DNA from: Chlorobiota bacterium
GTDB taxonomy: Bacteria; Bacteroidota; Bacteroidia; Bacteroidales; JAADGE01
Length of the DNA: 12,064 bases
Assembly: GCA_013153575.1 (NCBI GenBank)
Contig: JAADEE010000019.1
Location: 1 to 12,064 of the forward strand
Direction of reading: 5' to 3'
Part shown: in pieces, positions 5,280-11,057 of the stretch
Layout: each line of letters starts with the position of its first letter
How positions within the stretch are numbered: the first letter of the stretch is position 1
Position numbers and translations under genes: made by a program
The notes under the pieces: generated by a model
Told to the model about the DNA's origin: nothing
What the model saw: the letters and a program-made list of their open reading frames with translations, nothing else
Database searches by the model: none

Positions 5280-6802
5280 TTCTCACCTCCTTCTGTATTA
5301 AATTCATTATCTCTTTTTATATTAAGAACAGGATCTGAAGTTCTTTCAACATCAAGTTCAGCATGTTCTGCTTCTTTTTTCCAAAGTCCGTCTGCTTGGA
5401 ATAAATCAAATAATTTCCAACCTAAGAAAATAGCTAAACTAACTAAAATTGCACCTAATCCAAAATCAGTTAAAAGCATTGTTGTATTAACAAGTTTTTG
5501 TTGAGCAACATCTTGAGGAATGAATAATTTTTTCATAGAGAAAATTGTCATAGAAGCAAATGCAAAGTCAGAGCCGATAATTAAAATCCAACCAAACCAT
5601 TTTCTTACTTTACCTTTTAAACCAACAATATCAACATAATACATAATTATAATTGTTGCAATTAAAGCAGCAAGAATATGCCAGTGACCAGTTAACGTAA
5701 TTCTTTCTTCACGTGCAGGCCAAACTCTAAATATTTTTTCAAGTTTAATTGCCATGAAAATACCAATTCCACTTACTGTGAAATTCATAAATACCATTTG
5801 CCATGTTGGTCCAAATTTTATTGGATCACTAAGAAGAGCTTTCAATTTTTGGAAAATATTTGGGTTTTCATAACCTAATTCAATTGAATTATCATGAATA
5901 AGTTTTTTCCAACTAAAAATAACTAACATAAATGCAGCTAACATTACACCAACTGAACCGATGTAAATAAATGTATGAGCCATATGCGTCCAAACAACTG
6001 ACCAAACACCGCCGGCAATTACAATAGTACCAACTATCATAAATGGCATTGCAATTTTATGAAATATTCCTTTGAATTTTAACCATCTTCCAACTACTAA
6101 AGTTATTGCAACAGCAATAAGAGTTAACATAATATGAAGGTGACCAATAATAGATTTTTGTAAGTGCGTTTTGTGTGGATTTCTAATTAAATCTTCCGCT
6201 AAGAAAGTTTCATGACCATTAGACCAGAATGAACCTGTAACAGCTCCAAATCCTGCAGAAATCAACATTGCAACAACCATCACAAAGAAAGCCATACGCT
6301 CCATGTCCATTCCACTTTTGAAATGAGCAAAATCTTTGTCAGTAACGTAATATTCTTTTTTCCAAGGATTTAATGCTACAGCAAGCATAACTCCTGCAAA
6401 AAACACTAATGATTGTCCAACTAGGAACAAACCATGAAATGTAAAGTTGTGTCCCCAATATGCAAAACCTAAGCCAAATACCATTGCTGTCATGTAACCA
6501 ATAGTTACAAGCATATTGATATTTCTTTGCTCATGTTTTCTCATTGGAATTATTGAAGTCATCATATAAACTTCAATAGCAACTACTGCCATAGCAATAG
6601 TGTGATAAAGCATAATAATCCTACCTGCTCTTTCTTCAGGATTTAAATCCATACCGAGTAGTTTCACGGTAATGTCCCTTATTCCCCATTCTACCATAGG
6701 ACCTGACAGTGTATTAAATATCGCAGTTACAATTGCAATTAGCGATATTGCTGTCAATATTAATCCTTTTGTAGATGTGAAAAGATATTTATATCTATTC
6801 AT
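5276..6802 (-). CDS. Divergent heme-copper oxidase superfamily subunit I-like protein, 12 membrane helices
   Basis: This 508-residue protein has 12 predicted membrane helices (I 12-30, II 61-83, III 95-115, IV 120-143, V 168-190, VI 216-238, VII 248-272, VIII 277-298, IX 333-352, X 368-390, XI 400-422, XII 440-465). Histidines fall where heme-copper oxidases place ligands: H67 in helix II (low-spin heme), H221/H223 in helix VI, H273 at the end of helix VII in VWTHMAHT (oxidases: VWAHHMFT), and H373/H375 in helix X (TGHWHI, oxidases: AHFHY). Helix IX reads FTVSGIGIFMA (oxidases: FTVGGLTGIVLA), and IFSW ends helix VIII. Spacing H223-H273 is 50 residues, as in bovine H240-H290. Missing are the second helix VII His (Met274 instead), the cross-linked Tyr, and the NorB helix VI Glu. 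It could be an unusual oxidase, a nitric oxide reductase-type enzyme or a non-catalytic heme protein. The gene overlaps the lipoprotein gene by 4 bases. Confidence 0.62.
   Translation of the reverse strand: MNRYKYLFTSTKGLILTAISLIAIVTAIFNTLSGPMVEWGIRDITVKLLGMDLNPEERAGRIIMLYHTIAMAVVAIEVYMMTSIIPMRKHEQRNINMLVTIGYMTAMVFGLGFAYWGHNFTFHGLFLVGQSLVFFAGVMLAVALNPWKKEYYVTDKDFAHFKSGMDMERMAFFVMVVAMLISAGFGAVTGSFWSNGHETFLAEDLIRNPHKTHLQKSIIGHLHIMLTLIAVAITLVVGRWLKFKGIFHKIAMPFMIVGTIVIAGGVWSVVWTHMAHTFIYIGSVGVMLAAFMLVIFSWKKLIHDNSIELGYENPNIFQKLKALLSDPIKFGPTWQMVFMNFTVSGIGIFMAIKLEKIFRVWPAREERITLTGHWHILAALIATIIIMYYVDIVGLKGKVRKWFGWILIIGSDFAFASMTIFSMKKLFIPQDVAQQKLVNTTMLLTDFGLGAILVSLAIFLGWKLFDLFQADGLWKKEAEHAELDVERTSDPVLNIKRDNEFNTEGGEK
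5284..5292 (-). promoter_or_regulatory. Near-perfect Shine-Dalgarno site of the SUMF1-lipoprotein gene
   Basis: The minus strand reads AAGGAGGTG, fully complementary to the 16S rRNA anti-Shine-Dalgarno end, 6 bases from the AGGAGG core to the ATG at 5279. The same bases encode the end of the upstream protein (Glu-Gly-Gly-Glu-Lys). Such sites are rare in Bacteroidota and no other gene in this window has one. Together with the ATGA overlap, it supports translational coupling. Confidence 0.65.
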
Positions 6803-6851
6803 ATTGTTAAAAATTTAAGAATTATATTAATTAAAAATTATAAAAATCATA

Positions 6852-7481
6852 TTATTTTTTAATGTGTTTTACATAACCATATGTAAAACCAAGTGTCATA
6901 GTTAAAAGTATAGTTGTTAATATAGCAAAAACAACTTGTGCTGTAAAGATTCCAAATAAAGGTTTACCTGCACCTAAGAATGCTAAAGCCATTCCTCCAA
7001 TTCCGATAATAGTACCACCAATTGTTACACCAATGAAACTTTTATCTGCCATTTTATCTTTAATTGCAAGAATTGGAACAATAAATATTGTAAAACCTGC
7101 AACAGAATGGAATATTGGATAAACTAATTTAGTTGTAATTACTCCATAGTTTAATAAAACTATTAAAATAAATCCTATTAAAAGAAATATTTTATAATAT
7201 GTTGCATATTTCTTATAAAATTCACACATCAAACCAATTGCTATTCCAAAAGGTATAAGTGTTGCAACAATTTTAATTTCAGGTCTTGATAAAACATCAA
7301 AGTCAAATAAAATAACCAGCACACCCGAAACAAATAATACTGCAAAAGCAGTTATTAAAGGAATAAAATGTCTATTATTATCACTTTGTTCTTTATATGC
7401 TTGTAAAAAACGATAAATTAAGTAAACTGCTATTAATCCTGTTAATAATAGCAAAGCTTGATCTAAAAGAGATGTTTCCAT
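6852..7481 (-). CDS. Seven-helix membrane protein, putative partner of the HCO-like protein
   Basis: This 209-residue protein has seven predicted membrane helices (about 6-26, 39-60, 69-88, 94-113, 117-138, 146-168 and 173-200) and a basic C-terminus, KHIKK. I do not recognise a family. Candidate functional residues inside the membrane are Glu near the end of helix III (MCEFYK) and His in helix V (YPIFHSVAGF). Heme-copper oxidase subunit III also has seven helices and a membrane glutamate, but I see no convincing motif match, so this is only a suggestion. It lies 49 bases upstream of the HCO-like gene in the same direction and is the first gene after the hairpin at 7556-7587. Composition and codon use match the neighbours. 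The start ATG at 7481 places a short extracytoplasmic or cytoplasmic leader before helix I. Confidence 0.72.
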   Translation of the reverse strand: METSLLDQALLLLTGLIAVYLIYRFLQAYKEQSDNNRHFIPLITAFAVLFVSGVLVILFDFDVLSRPEIKIVATLIPFGIAIGLMCEFYKKYATYYKIFLLIGFILIVLLNYGVITTKLVYPIFHSVAGFTIFIVPILAIKDKMADKSFIGVTIGGTIIGIGGMALAFLGAGKPLFGIFTAQVVFAILTTILLTMTLGFTYGYVKHIKK

Positions 7482-7555
7482 AATGATTATTATTTAATGA
7501 TTATAATTAAAACTATAAATATACATTTTATTTTGCAAATATTAAAATTTATAAA

Positions 7556-7587
7556 ATATACTAACCTAAAAAATTAGGTTAGTATAT
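7556..7587 (-). terminator. 14-bp perfect inverted repeat, probable terminator or processing hairpin
   Basis: Arms 7556-7569 (ATATACTAACCTAA) and 7574-7587 are perfectly complementary with a 4-base loop AAAA in plus notation. On the minus strand the hairpin is followed by TATTTTATAAATTTT, U-rich but interrupted. It lies 38 bases downstream of the 366-residue gene and 75 bases upstream of the 209-residue gene. It is best read as an intrinsic terminator of the former, possibly leaky; an mRNA-stabilising hairpin or a regulator site is an alternative. I found no convincing promoter downstream of it. Confidence 0.6.
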
Positions 7588-7624
7588 AAATAAAATGTTA
7601 ATGTTTTAATTTTTGTTATGGAAA

Positions 7625-8725
7625 TTAAGCAACTTCTTCTTTAACATCATCTTCCTCAACAAGGAATTGTTTAAAGATTGGAAGTATCATAAATACAAAT
7701 AATCCTAATGATAATGTTCCTCCAATTACCCATTCGAATGAACCTCTTACAAGTGCATTCCAATATGTTGCAACTGCAGAGAATAATGTAGCCATAAGCA
7801 TTGCATTATATGCCCATTTTTTACGTAAGAATACGAAAGGAATTAAGAATACCATTAAATATGAAGCTAAATAGTTTCCATATCCTCCTAAGAACAATGA
7901 AATTGTATTAGGGTTATATTCTGGTTTTGTTTTTTTAACTACAACTTGGTCAACACTATGATCTTTTCTTACAATTGCTACTTTTTCACCTGGTTTTAAT
8001 TCGTCAACTTGTTTTTGTGAAATAGTAGTTAATGCTAATGCATCGTAATAATCAAGGTTTGTGTGTGGGTTTCCAAGAGGATTATCATACCTTAATAAGG
8101 TTGGATTATCAGTTAAATATTCAGGTATAAACTCAAAATAACGAACACCATGTTGAGCATTCATGAATACCATACCTGCAACAACTCCGATACCTGTATA
8201 AACAATAGATTTAAAAATTTTATTTTTAACAGTATCTTTATCAGCTAATAAGAAGATAAAATATCCTACTAAGCCAATAAACATAACCCAAATAACAGAT
8301 GGCATAATTTGAACATCTTCAGGAGGTGGTATAATACCTGCTACAGGACCATTCGAATAGTCAGATACGATTAATACCATCCAAGGAATGAACATTGTCA
8401 TACCTGCAACAGATGCAATTGCTGTAACACCAAGCCCAGCAGCTCTTGCATTAAGGCTTCCTTGATAAATTTTGTAAGCTAAAACTAGCAATAAAGAGCC
8501 TCCAAATGTTAATAAAATAATCCAAATATCAAAAGTTGTTCCTAAAATAGGTACAGCTGTATAGAAATCTGGATCAAATGGAATTAATCTTTCCATTACT
8601 GCGTGTAATGCCAATTTTAAAGTTGACATCGCTTGCGTTGGTGCAATTATTAACAAATAAAGCCCAACAACAACTGCTGCAACTGCTGCAATTGTTCTTT
8701 GCATTTTTGTAGTTTGTCTAAACAT
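7625..8725 (-). CDS. Eight-helix membrane protein of unknown family
   Basis: This is a 366-residue protein that I cannot assign. Predicted membrane helices lie at about 10-29, 60-84, 97-121, 142-161, 168-188, 282-300, 304-323 and 330-351. Between helices V and VI is a soluble segment of about 90 residues (190-281) that opens with AQHGVRYFEF and contains a small beta-rich stretch GEKVAIVRKDHSVDQVVVKK. Proline-rich IIPPPEDV (131-138) links helices III and IV. The C-terminus is acidic (EEDDVKEEVA). There is no CxxCH, no CuA-type Cys/His motif and no obvious heme or copper pair, so it is not a standard oxidase subunit II. It lies 48 bases after the end of the disrupted TetR gene, and the 209-residue, HCO-like and lipoprotein genes follow. 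The location suggests it is part of that membrane system, but a separate transporter cannot be excluded. Confidence 0.72.
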   Translation of the reverse strand: MFRQTTKMQRTIAAVAAVVVGLYLLIIAPTQAMSTLKLALHAVMERLIPFDPDFYTAVPILGTTFDIWIILLTFGGSLLLVLAYKIYQGSLNARAAGLGVTAIASVAGMTMFIPWMVLIVSDYSNGPVAGIIPPPEDVQIMPSVIWVMFIGLVGYFIFLLADKDTVKNKIFKSIVYTGIGVVAGMVFMNAQHGVRYFEFIPEYLTDNPTLLRYDNPLGNPHTNLDYYDALALTTISQKQVDELKPGEKVAIVRKDHSVDQVVVKKTKPEYNPNTISLFLGGYGNYLASYLMVFLIPFVFLRKKWAYNAMLMATLFSAVATYWNALVRGSFEWVIGGTLSLGLFVFMILPIFKQFLVEEDDVKEEVA

Positions 8726-8764
8726 GATTAAAAAATTAAAGTTAGTAATTAGTAATTGATTTTT

Positions 8765-8788
8765 AAAAAGTATTTAAATATACTTTTT
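8765..8788 (-). repeat. AT-rich inverted repeat before the 366-residue gene
   Basis: AAAAAGTAT (8765-8773) and ATACTTTTT (8780-8788) are perfect complements around a 6-base spacer. The repeat overlaps the last codons of the disrupted TetR frame and lies 40 bases upstream of the next start codon. It could be a weak terminator for the regulator gene or an operator for the following gene. Its half-sites differ from the GTAAGTG palindrome at 9354-9369. Confidence 0.4.
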
Positions 8789-9329
8789 TCTATTTGTATT
8801 TATAATTATTTCCATACTTGTATATAATTTGCTTGTTTTTTCAACCAAATTAAAAGAAAAACAACACATCTTCCAGTTCTTAACCAAAAGCCTAAAAGCT
8901 CCCATTATCATTAAAGCTAAATCTTGACTATCAACATCATTTGTTATTTATATCTAAAATTTTTCCTACTTTCTCAGATAATGTTTTGCTATTTTTGAAA
9001 ATTTCTTCTGCAAAAATTACAGAAACATAAGCCGGTTTATTTGTAAAAGTATTTGATAATTTTTGATATATCTTTTTTATTTTTTCTAATGCACCATCTT
9101 CTGTTAATTTTATTTTTTCTATAAAGTTAGTTAATTTATTTATAAAATTATCTAAAACAGCACATAAAATTTCATTTTTACTTTTAAAATGCCTATATAT
9201 TGCAGCTTCTGTAACACCAATCGCATTCGACAAGTTTTTCATAGTAAATCCTTGAATTCCTTCTGAATGAATAATTTCAATAGAAGTATCAAGTATTTGA
9301 TTTTGCCTATTTGTTAAACTTGCATTCAC
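8774..9329 (-). pseudogene. TetR/AcrR-family transcriptional regulator, frameshifted
   Basis: The N-terminal part is a classic TetR DNA-binding domain: SLTNRQNQILDTSIEII, then the helix-turn-helix GFTMKNLSNAIGVTEAAIYRHFKSKNEIL (about residues 26-54 from the GTG). The first frame stops at 8937 after KVGKILDINNK. The +1 frame starting at 8941 continues for 55 codons to a stop at 8774-8776 and reads NDVDSQDLALMIMGAFRLLV, then W, FSFNLVEKTSKLYTSMEI. This is the expected C-terminus of the Bacteroidota TetR subgroup with the (DLAL-x-I-MG-RLLV-W-FSFNL) pattern. From memory, that subgroup has about 20 residues between the KIL and DLAL segments that are nearly absent here, so a small non-triplet deletion is more likely than a one-base error. 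GTG at 9329 is preferred as start; an in-frame GTG at 9365 lies inside the operator palindrome. The ligand-binding half would not be made in frame. Confidence 0.8.
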
Positions 9330-9340
9330 TTTCAAAATAA

Positions 9341-9377
9341 GTAAGTTTAGTAAGTAAGTGTTCACTTACAAAGTAAG
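9341..9377. promoter_or_regulatory. Palindromic operator cluster at the TetR gene start
   Basis: A perfect inverted repeat GTAAGTG-TT-CACTTAC occupies 9354-9369. The half-site core GTAAG recurs at 9341, 9350 and 9373. A 7-bp palindrome of this form directly before a TetR gene is the usual autoregulatory operator. On the minus strand TTTG (within ACTTTG) lies at the upstream edge and TTATTTTG at 9333-9340. The latter matches five of six fixed bases of the Bacteroidota -7 element TAnnTTTG, though the spacing to a -33 TTTG is too long for a standard promoter. Confidence 0.7.
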
Positions 9378-9427
9378 AAAAAAAAAAGCTATCAAAAAAA
9401 TGTTTTTTAACACAGCCTCTAAAATAC

Positions 9428-9466
9428 AAAAAAAGCTTAAAAGAACAAAATCTTAAAAGCTTTTTT
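9428..9466 (-). terminator. Intrinsic terminator after the FadL-like gene
   Basis: AAAAAAGCTT (9429-9438) pairs with AAGCTTTTTT (9457-9466). Inside it is an AA/AA internal loop, then AAGA/TCTT and a 6-base loop. The minus-strand transcript ends in a run of seven U. It lies 22 bases after the stop of the outer membrane protein gene and is symmetric enough to work in both directions. It separates that gene from the TetR operator region; 9378-9427 shows nothing else that I can support. Confidence 0.78.
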
Positions 9467-9487
9467 ATATAGTAAAACAATTTTAAA

Positions 9488-11032
9488 TTATAATCTCACA
9501 CCAAATGTAATTTTAAAAAAATGTTTGCTATTCGTTAAATTTGCTTGAGGCTCGGCAATATTTCCGATAGGATCATTTGGGAAAACATTATTTGCATCGT
9601 ACAGATATAATGTTTCATCTTGTGTTGAATAAGAATATGACAAATCAAGATTATACAATTGATCTGCAAAACCAATTCCGCCTGAGTATGTAACTCGAGG
9701 GTTTGTAAAATAATCATATTCAGCATATGGATTAGAATAAATAGAATAACCACCTCTAACTTTGATTACTCCAAAGTTAAATTCAACTCCAGCTCGTATA
9801 TTATGAGTTTCTTGAAATAAATTAGCAATATTTGAATTTTCTGTATAAAAACTATAATCTCCTCCTTCAACATCTCGAAGAAATGCTCTTGTATAATCAA
9901 CATACTCATAATCAACACTTAAAGTTATAGGAGTTGTATAGTAGTTTCCTATTTTATAAGCATCTAATATAAAAGCAATTCCTACATTTGCTCTAAATGG
10001 TGTTGTTAATCTCCAATCAAAAATATTTTCAGCTTCAGCATTATATTCATAAGCTCCATTTTCATCAGGAATAGGAAATACAGAATTCATATATGTGCTA
10101 TAATAATCTGTAAAATCATAAGCTGTTGAAGAATGTATTGAAGCTCCTAATCTGAAAAACTTAACAGGTTGCAATATAAAACCAAATTTTGCATTTATTC
10201 CGCTACCATCTGTTTCTAATACTTCTGTATATTTTAAACTACTTGGATTAACTTGAATACTATCACCCGGATTATCATTATCAGGAACCCATAAATTCTC
10301 AAAACCACTTTCATTTAAAACTGATGTGGAAGAATAATTAATAGAAGTTAACCCAATTGTTCCTCCTAAATATAAAATATCATTTATATTAAACCCTATA
10401 GTAAAACTAAATTCACCACCTCCTCCATTTGTATCAATACTTTTTGCTTGAGAATTACCATATTTTCCAAATTCAGTTACCCATGAATAATATCCATCTT
10501 CATCATATTCTAATAAATATGTATTATATGCTAAATCTTCTCTAAAATCACTATACCTATTATTATTTGCATTATAAACAGCATAATCTAAAAACGAAGA
10601 TTGCTGATTATCTGCATAAGCATATAACCTTTGCCTAAAATCATTGAAACTGTTATAAGAAATTCCTAAATTTACAGATTTCAAAATACCGTCATTTTCA
10701 TGAACGGCAACATAACCTGCACTTGAAAAGTTAAAACCTACCCTACCATCTTTAGCTTCAACACCGGAAAAAGAAGACGTTGTTTTACTTATAATTAAAT
10801 TAGGGGTAAAAGACATTTGGTTTGTTTTGTAAATTGCAATTCCTGCAGGATTAATCATAAATGCTGAGAAATCAGCACCAACAGCAGACAATGAATTACC
10901 CATTGCATCTGATTTTGCAGATGTTGAATAAAATTGTTGACTATACCTTAATGCATCAATATGATTTTGTGAGAAACCATAAATAAAGCTTATTGTAATT
11001 AAATAAATTATTATTGCTATTCTTTTATACAT
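9488..11032 (-). CDS. FadL/OmpP1/TodX-type outer membrane transport protein
   Basis: This 514-residue outer-membrane protein begins with a signal peptide (basic MYKRIA, hydrophobic stretch to about residue 21, SQ at the probable cleavage site). The mature start carries the FadL-family signature seen in Bacteroidota: S-x-K-SDAMGNSLSAVGADFSAF, then NPAGIA (about 38-66). The remainder is amphipathic beta-strand sequence with many Tyr, Phe and Asn residues, ending in ITFGVRL, a typical last barrel strand with positive C-terminus. FadL proteins import hydrophobic compounds such as long-chain fatty acids; Bacteroidota members are numerous and mostly untested, so the substrate is unknown. It follows the low-complexity protein gene by 25 bases and is probably co-transcribed with it. 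Its transcript ends at the hairpin 9428-9466. The length is slightly above the classical E. coli protein and normal for Bacteroidota. Confidence 0.85.
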   Translation of the reverse strand: MYKRIAIIIYLITISFIYGFSQNHIDALRYSQQFYSTSAKSDAMGNSLSAVGADFSAFMINPAGIAIYKTNQMSFTPNLIISKTTSSFSGVEAKDGRVGFNFSSAGYVAVHENDGILKSVNLGISYNSFNDFRQRLYAYADNQQSSFLDYAVYNANNNRYSDFREDLAYNTYLLEYDEDGYYSWVTEFGKYGNSQAKSIDTNGGGGEFSFTIGFNINDILYLGGTIGLTSINYSSTSVLNESGFENLWVPDNDNPGDSIQVNPSSLKYTEVLETDGSGINAKFGFILQPVKFFRLGASIHSSTAYDFTDYYSTYMNSVFPIPDENGAYEYNAEAENIFDWRLTTPFRANVGIAFILDAYKIGNYYTTPITLSVDYEYVDYTRAFLRDVEGGDYSFYTENSNIANLFQETHNIRAGVEFNFGVIKVRGGYSIYSNPYAEYDYFTNPRVTYSGGIGFADQLYNLDLSYSYSTQDETLYLYDANNVFPNDPIGNIAEPQANLTNSKHFFKITFGVRL

Positions 11033-11057
11033 AGTTTTTAAGGTTTAATTAGGCTAA

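Noticed and set aside
5276..6802. Assignment as a standard NorB nitric oxide reductase or ordinary cytochrome oxidase subunit I
   Set aside because: The NorB helix VI Glu and the oxidase His-His pair and Tyr are absent, and no CuA or cytochrome c subunit is encoded nearby; only superfamily level is supportable.
9330..9365. TetR start at the GTG at 9365
   Set aside because: That codon is in the middle of the operator palindrome and would add 12 residues not usual for the family; GTG at 9329 gives the expected N-terminus.
9535..9753. Minus-strand 72-codon frame inside the FadL-like gene
   Set aside because: It is an alternative frame within a gene with clear FadL-family sequence.
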